Source of the DNA: Clostridiales bacterium
GTDB lineage: Bacteria > Bacillota > Clostridia > Christensenellales > Pumilibacteraceae
Length of the DNA stretch: 64,000 nucleotides
Direction of reading: 5' to 3'
Assembly: GCA_022508405.1 (NCBI GenBank)
Contig: JAFLVI010000003.1
Location: 1 to 64,000 of the forward strand
Shown here: positions 56,449 to 64,000 of the stretch, piece after piece
Numbering within the stretch: the first letter of the stretch is position 1
Layout: every line of letters begins with the position of its first letter
Made by a program: the position numbers and the translations under genes
Notes under the pieces: model-generated
The model's database searches: none
What the model was told of the DNA's origin: nothing
The model's input: only the letters and a program-made list of their open reading frames with translations

Positions 56449-57693
56449 TTACGGCGCTACCGCTATAATCTGCGGTACGGCTTTGTACGCATTTTCCCGC
56501 ACCTTTACGCGCTTTATCGGTTTTCCGTCCTTATACAGATTGACGTACGTTTCGCTTATTATTCCGTCCTTGCCCTGCGAAACAAGCAGTCTGCTGCCGC
56601 TTGCCGCGCCGCGGTCGAAATACTTATACTCGTAGTCCACTTGTTCTTTTTCTTCGTATTTTTCCGTATTTACCACCACGCTTTCGGGCTCTATTGTGTA
56701 TTCCGGTTTTTCACCGAAAATCCTGACGGTGCCCTTTCGCCCCGCTACGCACGTGCTTATATACACCGAGTGCGTGGTAGTGTTGGTTATTAGCAAATCA
56801 CTGATCGAGCTAATCATGGCGTCCAGTCCCGCAGGACAGTAAGACGGACAAATGGAGTGCGCGTTGGCAATGCAGTTCAGTCCCGCGGTAAGCGCGGCGT
56901 TATACACCGCGGTAGACGCCTGACACACTCCGCCGCCGTACCCATCCGTATACTTGCCGTCGACTATTATTTTGGCTTTTTTGTATCCGTTTGCCTCCGT
57001 TCGCTCGCCCACTATACTGTTAAAAGACAGCGTTTCGCCCGCAGGAATAACTATACCGTCTATTTTGCTAAGCGCCAGCTTTATGTTGTGCGCGCGTTCT
57101 TCGGTAGAACCGGAAAAGTCGGTGGTGTACGTGCTTCGCGGCAACAGCTCCGCCCTTAGCATGTCGGCAGTGATTATGGGCTGTATATCGGACGTGTACG
57201 CCTTTACTTCGCCGCCGCCCGAAAACTTAAAAGCGCAGTATATGCTTGCGTACAGTTTTTCCTCGTTTAATCGTCTGCCTGCCTTTTCCGGCAATACTGT
57301 AAACACTCCGTTACGGTACTCCGTTTTTGCATTAACCGGAGCAACAAAAACGCCGTCCGCTATGCCGTCCAACTGCCTGACAAGCACGGGAAAGCATTGC
57401 TTTACGGCTGTTTTATAGTCCGCGCCGCGTGCAATACATTCGTCCATGTACTCTATTTTTTGAGCCAAAGGCGCGTTTATTCTGCGCGCTTCAATCTGTT
57501 CTATGACGGTAAAATCGGATGGGATTACCGGCTTGTCCGTGTATACGTATGCGTCTTTTCCGCACTGCACTGTAAGAGTGGGATACGATTCTGTATTTTC
57601 ACTTTTGCCGTCAGGCACTTTGGCCGCGCCCGCCGCAAAAAACAAGCACACCGATATTGCTATTATGTATATTGATTTGCCGAGCTTTTTCAT
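56449..57693 (-). CDS. VanW family protein
   Basis: LSFNSIVGERTEANGYKKAKIIVDGKYTDGYGGGVCQASTAVYNAAL. Confidence 0.9.
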   Translation of the reverse strand: MKKLGKSIYIIAISVCLFFAAGAAKVPDGKSENTESYPTLTVQCGKDAYVYTDKPVIPSDFTVIEQIEARRINAPLAQKIEYMDECIARGADYKTAVKQCFPVLVRQLDGIADGVFVAPVNAKTEYRNGVFTVLPEKAGRRLNEEKLYASIYCAFKFSGGGEVKAYTSDIQPIITADMLRAELLPRSTYTTDFSGSTEERAHNIKLALSKIDGIVIPAGETLSFNSIVGERTEANGYKKAKIIVDGKYTDGYGGGVCQASTAVYNAALTAGLNCIANAHSICPSYCPAGLDAMISSISDLLITNTTTHSVYISTCVAGRKGTVRIFGEKPEYTIEPESVVVNTEKYEEKEQVDYEYKYFDRGAASGSRLLVSQGKDGIISETYVNLYKDGKPIKRVKVRENAYKAVPQIIAVAP

Positions 57694-57739
57694 ACATGGA
57701 TAGTATGTCGAAAACTATCGAAAGTATGCAATCCTTGCG

Positions 57740-59098
57740 TTATTTCTTTTTGACTTCCGCAGGGGTTTTGGGCAAGCGGCAAGCCATTTTTTTCAGAAAT
57801 TCCACATTGTTGTTTTTGGGATTGATTATGCATTCCTTCCACAACACGTCAAGCGCTGCGGAAATAGCTTCGCTCTCAAAGCCCATGTCCGCCAAATCCT
57901 TGCCGGATATCCTTAACGATTTTTTAAGTATGGGCGCGCCGTCCTCCAACAGCCTGTCGCGCACCGACTCCAATCTGTGCGGCAAATCCGCTTCTTCCTT
58001 GGTGACCATTCCGGTCGCTATTTTATCCGCGCGTATAAGCGCCGTCAGTTTATCTATAATGTCGTAATTTTGTGCTACAAACACGCGCACCTTGGATTCC
58101 CGCGCGTCGCCGCGCATATCGTACATATGCAAGCTGCACAGCCTTACCACCTGCTCTATAACGTCGTTGGGATAGCGCAGTCTGTTTAGTATAATGCGCG
58201 CGGCAATGCCCGAGCTTTTTTCGTGACCGTGAAAATTGCCGAATTGTTTAAAGCAATACGCCTTGCCCACGTCATGCAACAGCGCCGCAAGCCTTACGTT
58301 ATGTATGGGCGGCGCGGCAAGCACGGTGCGAAAGGTGTGCTCCAAAACATCGTATTTGTGATACTTTTCGGGCTGCGCAAGTCCGTCGCATTCGACAAGC
58401 TCGGGTATAAGGTTTTTCCACAAGTCTAATTGCTTTAACAGTCTTAAGCCACGGTACTGCGCGTTGTTTACGTCATTTACGAGATCTGCGTGTAAAATCT
58501 TGTCCAGCTCCATGCGCTTGCGCTCGGCGGTTATGTCGGCAAGATTGCCGCTGCTCGCCTTAGCCGAGCGGGCGGTTTCGCCTTCTATTTTAAAGTCAAG
58601 TTCCGCCGCCAGCCTGACAAGCCGCAACAACCTAAGTCCGTCCGACTCGAACACACGCTTGTTGCAACCGCGCAGCACCTTCATTTCCACGTCGCGCACG
58701 CCGCCAAGCGGGTCTACTATTTCGTCGCGCTTTACGTTGTAATATATTGCGTTACAGCAAAAATCCCGCCGCGCCGCATCGGCGTACATATCGGTGGTAA
58801 AGTTGACCGAAACGGGCGTATGTCCGCCGCCTTCGCCGTACACTTCCACGCGGAAAGGCGTATATTCGTACTTTACGCCGTCGTAAATGATTTGCGCGGT
58901 GCCCATGCGGTGATTGACCATTGTCATATTGGTACGCGGCGGCAAGCTTAAAGCAAGCGCCGGCATTGGGCCGGCAATGTCTATGTCCGTACATTTGTAT
59001 CCGCACAGACTGTTGCGCACAAAACCACCCACAACGTACACGTTGTCACCCAGTCCGCTTATGAATTTGGCGGACTTTTCGTCGAGATTGATCTTCAT
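57740..59098 (-). CDS. cca: CCA tRNA nucleotidyltransferase/poly(A) polymerase family with HD domain
   Basis: VYVVGGFVRNSLCGYKCTDIDIAG, RRDFCCNAIYYN, LAALLHDVGKAYCF. Confidence 0.9.
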   Translation of the reverse strand: MKINLDEKSAKFISGLGDNVYVVGGFVRNSLCGYKCTDIDIAGPMPALALSLPPRTNMTMVNHRMGTAQIIYDGVKYEYTPFRVEVYGEGGGHTPVSVNFTTDMYADAARRDFCCNAIYYNVKRDEIVDPLGGVRDVEMKVLRGCNKRVFESDGLRLLRLVRLAAELDFKIEGETARSAKASSGNLADITAERKRMELDKILHADLVNDVNNAQYRGLRLLKQLDLWKNLIPELVECDGLAQPEKYHKYDVLEHTFRTVLAAPPIHNVRLAALLHDVGKAYCFKQFGNFHGHEKSSGIAARIILNRLRYPNDVIEQVVRLCSLHMYDMRGDARESKVRVFVAQNYDIIDKLTALIRADKIATGMVTKEEADLPHRLESVRDRLLEDGAPILKKSLRISGKDLADMGFESEAISAALDVLWKECIINPKNNNVEFLKKMACRLPKTPAEVKKK

Positions 59099-59181
59099 TG
59101 CTATATATCCGTATTGTTGATAACTGAATTTTACCACATAAAAAAAATAAAATCAAGTTTTTGCAATACTTTGTAGCCGTA

Positions 59182-59210
59182 TTGACAACAAATATTATGT
59201 GGTATATAAT
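59182..59210 (+). promoter_or_regulatory. Consensus sigmaA promoter of the esterase gene
   Basis: TTGACA-17-TATAAT. Confidence 0.8.
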
Positions 59211-59245
59211 GATTAAAATAATAGCAATAAATGGGGAGAGTTTTT

Positions 59246-60013
59246 ATGAAACGCAAGTATGAGATAGCTGTTTTGTCAAGGGGCGGCTTTGCCCGCACGG
59301 TGCGCATTTACGCGCCCAAAAAAGCCGACCGCGCCATAATAATGCACGACGGGCAAAACCTGTTTGAAGACGAAAATGCCACATACAAAAAAAGCTGGCG
59401 GGTGCTTGACGCGCTTAAAGCCGAAAACATAAAAAACACCGCTATTATCGGCATAGACAGCCAAGGCACGCGCGAATACGATTATTTGCCCTTCCCTTGC
59501 GAATTAAAGGACTTGGGAAAATACCACATCAGGCTTGTGGGCGGCAGAGCTGACGAGTATATGGCATATATTACGGAAATTATAATTCCCTATCTTGACA
59601 AGCGGTTTAACTACAAGTTTTACGGCATGCTGGGATCTTCCGCCGGCGGACTTGCAACACTGTACTTTGCGGCAAAGGCGCACTCTCGGTTTAAGGCGTA
59701 CGGCATATTTTCCGCACCGCTGTTTGTAAGCCCCAATGCGTTTAAAAAATTCTTTGACGAAAGCACGTTCGATAAGAACGCGTATTACAAAGTTTACACC
59801 GGCGGAGACGAACACACCGGCGACGTCGAAAAAGAGTACGCAAAAATAGAAGCGCAAATGTTTGTTACGGACAGCTACACCATTACCGACGCGCTTCGCG
59901 GTAAAGACGTTAAAGACCTAGATCTTACAGTCACAAACACCGGCGTTCATGACGAACTTTCGTGGCGCGCGCCCGAGCGAGAATTCTTTAAGAAATTTTC
60001 GGAATTGGCTTAG
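59246..60013 (+). CDS. Esterase-like alpha/beta hydrolase
   Basis: IIMHDGQNLFEDENATYKKSWRV, MLGSSAGGLATLYFA; SD ggggag. Confidence 0.85.
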   Translation: MKRKYEIAVLSRGGFARTVRIYAPKKADRAIIMHDGQNLFEDENATYKKSWRVLDALKAENIKNTAIIGIDSQGTREYDYLPFPCELKDLGKYHIRLVGGRADEYMAYITEIIIPYLDKRFNYKFYGMLGSSAGGLATLYFAAKAHSRFKAYGIFSAPLFVSPNAFKKFFDESTFDKNAYYKVYTGGDEHTGDVEKEYAKIEAQMFVTDSYTITDALRGKDVKDLDLTVTNTGVHDELSWRAPEREFFKKFSELA

Positions 60014-62568
60014 GTTTTCATCAATACCAGCACCGTTTGATCCAGCGTAAACACCCGTACGGTCGCATTTTTGTGAACGGAGTTTATTGCCGCAATAATA
60101 GTAGACGCTATAGTCGTGTTGTTTGTTGAAAAGCCGTCCTCGGCGCAAATTTCTATTGCCTGATATTTAACATCGTATACGCCGCCGTTTGTGCCGCCTA
60201 TTACGGTAATACTGCTGCGCTTGGTATACGCATTGGCAAAAGCGGAAGCAATTTCGCGTATTCTGTTCTGCTCGTTTTCGTTTTTGGATATATAGGCGTT
60301 AATTTTAACGCCGTTTATCGTCATGTCCGCATACACGTTTATCGGCGTCTTTGCAGTTTGCGGCGAATACCTTACTGTTGTATTGGCATACCTATACGGC
60401 TCGTAATGCGTATCGTATACCTGCGCGTCCGTAAGGAACAAATAGCTGTGCAATCCCAACTCGTAATCACGCGCCGCGCCGTCTAATGCAACCTTTGCCG
60501 TGGAATCGCCCCATGTGCAGTCCACAACGTACCATGCCCCACGCACAAACACCTTGTTCCATGCATGGCCGCCCAGCGTTGACTTGCCTGCCCTGCCGAC
60601 AACGCGAACGCACGGAATGCCCTCTATATTGCACATAAGCGAATACGTCTTGCTCATTCCGTCGCACACTGCATACGGCTTATACATGACGCCGCCTATA
60701 GATGTTGCGCCGTCGCCCAGCACGCCTTCCGGATAGTAAGCCGAGTATCTTTCGCCGCTACCGACCGGAATCTCGGTTGCCGGAGTGTCGTATGTAACCT
60801 GCCACATAATCCAGTCGTATATTGCGTGCGCCTTTTGCACGTCCGTCATGTCGTCCGTGCATATGCTGCGCAAAATTTTTCTCGCCTGCTCGTAAAGAGT
60901 GTACGCCGACGACCCCGCTTTGGGCACCGGCCGCATTCCGTTTTGCACTGCCAAATACAGCTCGTCGGAATAGGTCACTTCCGCCGTGCGCGATATTTTG
61001 TCTATGGCAAACATGTAATTTTCGGGACGGTTTTTAGACGCGTCAAAGTTGATATGCGGAAGTATGGCGTGCAGCTGCGTGGCGTGCCCGCCGTCATCCG
61101 ATTGCCTTGTGGGGCTGTTTACCGTGTCAATGTTAAACGACGTGCGCATAACCCCGCCGCCTAAATCACGCGCAGTAATGCCCGAATATGTGCCGCTTGT
61201 TGCGGCAATGGGAAACGCGCTGTTCCACAAATCGATTGCGCTGCCCGTCCTATTGTAACCGATATAGCAGTCGTACGACACCGTCACATTGGCTGTTTTT
61301 TGTCTGAAGTAGACGTAGTATTCGGTTATCCTAACGTACTCTTCGTCCGATGTGACGTAAAGATCGCCGCACGGAAGAATTGTTTGTATATACTTTTTCG
61401 CACCCGCCGGCAGCTGAGTAAACGTTACGTAGTCCGAATACTCGCTTTCGGTAATAACGTCCCCGTCGCCCAACGACTTTATGCGGAACTTGTACATGCG
61501 CCTACTGTCGCCGCTGGCGCAGATATCTATAAGCTCTCCCATATCAAATGCGGCACCGTCAAAAAGCTGTGCGTAACGTGTATCGGTCTGAGAATATTCC
61601 GTCACGCCGCTTGCAGATGTGATTTCCACCTTTACCTTGCCTACAGCTTCGTACCCCAAGTACACGTGCGGATACATATTGTCGTACTCCACATTGCCGA
61701 CTGTGGGAACAACCGAACCGCGGAAGCAAAATTCTTCCGTGTACTCCGTTTGCCCGTTTACCTTGACGGAAAGCGTATGCCGTCCCGCCGTGGGCTTGTA
61801 TGTATACGTGTTGCTATCGCCCTCGTACAGCAATTTGCCGTCCACCAAATACTGGAAATAATTGTCCATGCCGCCGCTTGTGGCAACCGTAATAACTATA
61901 TCGGCAAACGGTTCTATCTGTTCGAGCGAACCGGAAACTTCCACCTGCGCCTCCACAGCGTTGTACACGCGCACGGTAATGCCGTCGGAAGTCATTGCGC
62001 CGCACTTTGCGGTTATTATATACACCCCTACGTCTGTCGGCCAAAATACAAAGCTGTCGCTTTTGCTCAGTTGCCTTTCCAACTCGCCGTTTACGTACCA
62101 GTAGACGGCGTCGCTTTTGGCAGGTTCGCCCGTTGCCGTCACCGTAAACGTGACTGCACCGGTCTTTCCGTATGTCTGCACAGTATCCCCACCGGCGGCA
62201 ATGGTGACCGAATCATTTACCTTTTCGGACACAACAACCTTTAGTTTGGCGCTTTTGGAACTTGTTTTTGCGGTTATGTTTGCAGCGCCAACAGCCCTTG
62301 CGGTAATCTTACTTCCGTTAACGGTAACGACCGAACTGTCTGACGAACTCAAACTGTACGAGCTTGTGTTTGTTTTTAAAATGTCGGAAATATCATACAC
62401 ATCGCCTACGTACAGCGAAAGATTCTGCTGGGTAAATTCCAGCGTATCAGGCTTGAACAGGTCTTTTACAAAAGAACAGCCTGCCGATAACACTGCAATT
62501 ACGACAATAAGCGTAACGGCAACCGCCGACCTGATATTCCCGAAATATCTGTTTGTGTTTTTGTGCAT
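60010..62568 (-). CDS. Secreted Big_2/transglutaminase-like protein
   Basis: SSDSSVVTVNGSKITARAVGAANITAK (Big_2-like); YAVCDGMSKTYSLMCNIEGIPC..GGHAWNKV..YVVDCTWGDS (TG Cys-His-Asp). Confidence 0.85.
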   Translation of the reverse strand: MHKNTNRYFGNIRSAVAVTLIVVIAVLSAGCSFVKDLFKPDTLEFTQQNLSLYVGDVYDISDILKTNTSSYSLSSSDSSVVTVNGSKITARAVGAANITAKTSSKSAKLKVVVSEKVNDSVTIAAGGDTVQTYGKTGAVTFTVTATGEPAKSDAVYWYVNGELERQLSKSDSFVFWPTDVGVYIITAKCGAMTSDGITVRVYNAVEAQVEVSGSLEQIEPFADIVITVATSGGMDNYFQYLVDGKLLYEGDSNTYTYKPTAGRHTLSVKVNGQTEYTEEFCFRGSVVPTVGNVEYDNMYPHVYLGYEAVGKVKVEITSASGVTEYSQTDTRYAQLFDGAAFDMGELIDICASGDSRRMYKFRIKSLGDGDVITESEYSDYVTFTQLPAGAKKYIQTILPCGDLYVTSDEEYVRITEYYVYFRQKTANVTVSYDCYIGYNRTGSAIDLWNSAFPIAATSGTYSGITARDLGGGVMRTSFNIDTVNSPTRQSDDGGHATQLHAILPHINFDASKNRPENYMFAIDKISRTAEVTYSDELYLAVQNGMRPVPKAGSSAYTLYEQARKILRSICTDDMTDVQKAHAIYDWIMWQVTYDTPATEIPVGSGERYSAYYPEGVLGDGATSIGGVMYKPYAVCDGMSKTYSLMCNIEGIPCVRVVGRAGKSTLGGHAWNKVFVRGAWYVVDCTWGDSTAKVALDGAARDYELGLHSYLFLTDAQVYDTHYEPYRYANTTVRYSPQTAKTPINVYADMTINGVKINAYISKNENEQNRIREIASAFANAYTKRSSITVIGGTNGGVYDVKYQAIEICAEDGFSTNNTTIASTIIAAINSVHKNATVRVFTLDQTVLVLMKT

Positions 62569-62583
62569 AGCTCTCTCCCCCGT

Positions 62584-64000
62584 CTATTCACTCAATGGTA
62601 TGGGCGACACTGCGATTGCGCAGATAATTCCGCCGGCAATAACGGTGCGCCTGCCGGCAAACGTTGCGTGAAGCACGTCGCTTGCATATTCGTCTATAGC
62701 CTTATTTATATATCCCGCAACCGTTGATATTTCGCTTTCCGTCAAACTCGGGTCGCATTTTATTTCCACACCGTATGTGTTGTTGTAAATAATAACATAA
62801 CTGCCGACATACGGTATGCGAGTGTTGCCGCGCACCGTACCGTTTAACGCGAAGTAAACAATGTTTTTTACCGCCTGATATGCAATCTCCGACTTGTCTA
62901 TGTAGTTATCGAAATACAAATTGTCGTAGCTTTGCTTTTGCATATACTGCGAGTTTGTTTTGTCAAACGCTTCATATCCGTCGTTGACATCGCAGCCCAA
63001 CCCCGCAAACTCTCGATCGCTTATTAGAAGCCCGCGATGCGACGTATATTCTATTGCTGTAGTCAGTCCGGCGTTGGACTGCATTGTTATCTTTATTTTG
63101 CCGCCGTATACGTCGGTGACAAACCATACTCCGTCCAGCTTGACCTTATTGTAATACCCGTAATCGGTGTTGCGCAAAATCTTACACTCAATGCCTTCTA
63201 CGGCGCAAAGCAATGCAAACGCCTTACTTAAGCCTTCGCTTGTCACGGCATATCCGGAGCCTGCCGACCTTACGGCGGCAAACACTCCCTCGGCAAATCT
63301 GCTTACCGAAGTCATGCCCGCGCTTTCCTTATTTACTGTAACGGACTGCAACCAATCGTAAACGGCATGCACCTTTTGCCGCGCGGTATAGTCCGCCCCA
63401 ATAATATTGAGAAGCACGGACTTTGCCGCACGGTACACTACGTAGGCATTGTCGCCCGACCGCGTAATCGGTTTATATCCGTCTAATACAGCAATAACAA
63501 GCTGTTCGCTTCCGCTGACGGCAACACTGCGCTCAAGTCTATCCGACGGAAAAATATAGTCCTTTGATCTGCGGTTGTCATCATTGTATTCTATATGCGG
63601 CAGTATGGCATATGCCGTATTAACAGTAGAGCTGTCGTTCTTGTCCGGTGCGTTGACGTATGGCTGAAAGACAAGCCTAATAACATTTCCGTCTGCCGCC
63701 GCAGAAACACTAAGCCCCAGCATTTCCGCCTGCTCGAGCATTGCTTGCTTTAGTAAAAGCACGTCCCCCGCCGCATAGCACGTCCCTTCGGTGGCGCCCA
63801 CAGCGTACAAATCGCTTACATACCGCTTGGCGTCTGCCGTATCGGATATAAACGAATTGCCCAAAAACACCTTGTCGTCCAGATACTGTTGCACATCGGC
63901 GCTTAGCTGTAAAAAATCAAACTCATACCGCTCGCCGTCCGTGCCTATCATTATTATATAGCGCATCGGATTTTGCGCGCACACGTCTATGTACTCGGTT
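62584..64000 (-). CDS. Transglutaminase-like paralogue lacking Cys and His (5' end beyond window)
   Basis: Frame stays open to 64000; AYAILPHIEYNDDNRRSKDYIFPSDRLERSVAV parallels LHAILPHINFDASKNRPENYMFAIDKISRTAEV in the neighbour. Confidence 0.75.
   Translation of the reverse strand, partial: TEYIDVCAQNPMRYIIMIGTDGERYEFDFLQLSADVQQYLDDKVFLGNSFISDTADAKRYVSDLYAVGATEGTCYAAGDVLLLKQAMLEQAEMLGLSVSAAADGNVIRLVFQPYVNAPDKNDSSTVNTAYAILPHIEYNDDNRRSKDYIFPSDRLERSVAVSGSEQLVIAVLDGYKPITRSGDNAYVVYRAAKSVLLNIIGADYTARQKVHAVYDWLQSVTVNKESAGMTSVSRFAEGVFAAVRSAGSGYAVTSEGLSKAFALLCAVEGIECKILRNTDYGYYNKVKLDGVWFVTDVYGGKIKITMQSNAGLTTAIEYTSHRGLLISDREFAGLGCDVNDGYEAFDKTNSQYMQKQSYDNLYFDNYIDKSEIAYQAVKNIVYFALNGTVRGNTRIPYVGSYVIIYNNTYGVEIKCDPSLTESEISTVAGYINKAIDEYASDVLHATFAGRRTVIAGGIICAIAVSPIPLSE

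Noticed and set aside
61300-62244. 314-aa plus ORF
   Set aside because: Antisense to the transglutaminase-like gene; His/Tyr/Arg-rich shadow frame.
1-64000. CRISPR arrays, prophage, IS transposases, recognised defence systems
   Set aside because: No regular repeat-spacer array and no Cas, integrase, transposase or phage structural protein in any listed frame.

Overview
The window reads as an ordinary chromosomal segment of a low/mid-GC, probably endospore-forming Firmicute (Clostridia-like: a GPR spore protease gene sits divergent to rpsT). No phage, CRISPR array or integrase/transposase gene is visible. Recognisable blocks: asd-dapA-dapB; GH13 and GH95-like glycoside hydrolases; tRNA-Leu(CAA); argC-argB-argD-argF plus a GNAT; tkt plus an HD nucleotidase; a full shikimate operon aroC-B-A-E-Q-K, with aroK fused to a HAD phosphatase; lemA/DUF2207; an Amidase_3; an M1 peptidase; ddl; uppP; a CapD-like epimerase; glmM / COG2426-glmS; murI; gpr/rpsT; lgt-hypothetical-pncB; vanW; cca; and a tandem pair of transglutaminase-like proteins, the last running off the window. 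The signals most worth a second look are: (1) a cluster of DnaA-box-like 9-mers at ~40.22-40.31 kb; (2) an XRE regulator divergent from a zinc-ribbon membrane protein whose perfect TTGACA-17-TATAAT promoter has a palindromic spacer; (3) the AroK-HAD (YjjG-like) fusion; (4) likely pseudoenzymes (M28-like with lost metal ligands, a transglutaminase paralogue lacking Cys/His); (5) several genes whose -10 box lies 6-8 nt from the start codon with no Shine-Dalgarno (leaderless candidates); (6) a dispersed heptameric GAATNNN repeat family placed just after stop codons, once forming the MurI C-terminus; (7) an rpsT with a long Lys/Ala/Glu-rich tail and an upstream ORF that mimics the S20 N-terminus; (8) two MITE-like intergenic elements. 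No complete new defence or mobile system could be supported. All calls come from reading sequence and translations by eye; no searches were run.
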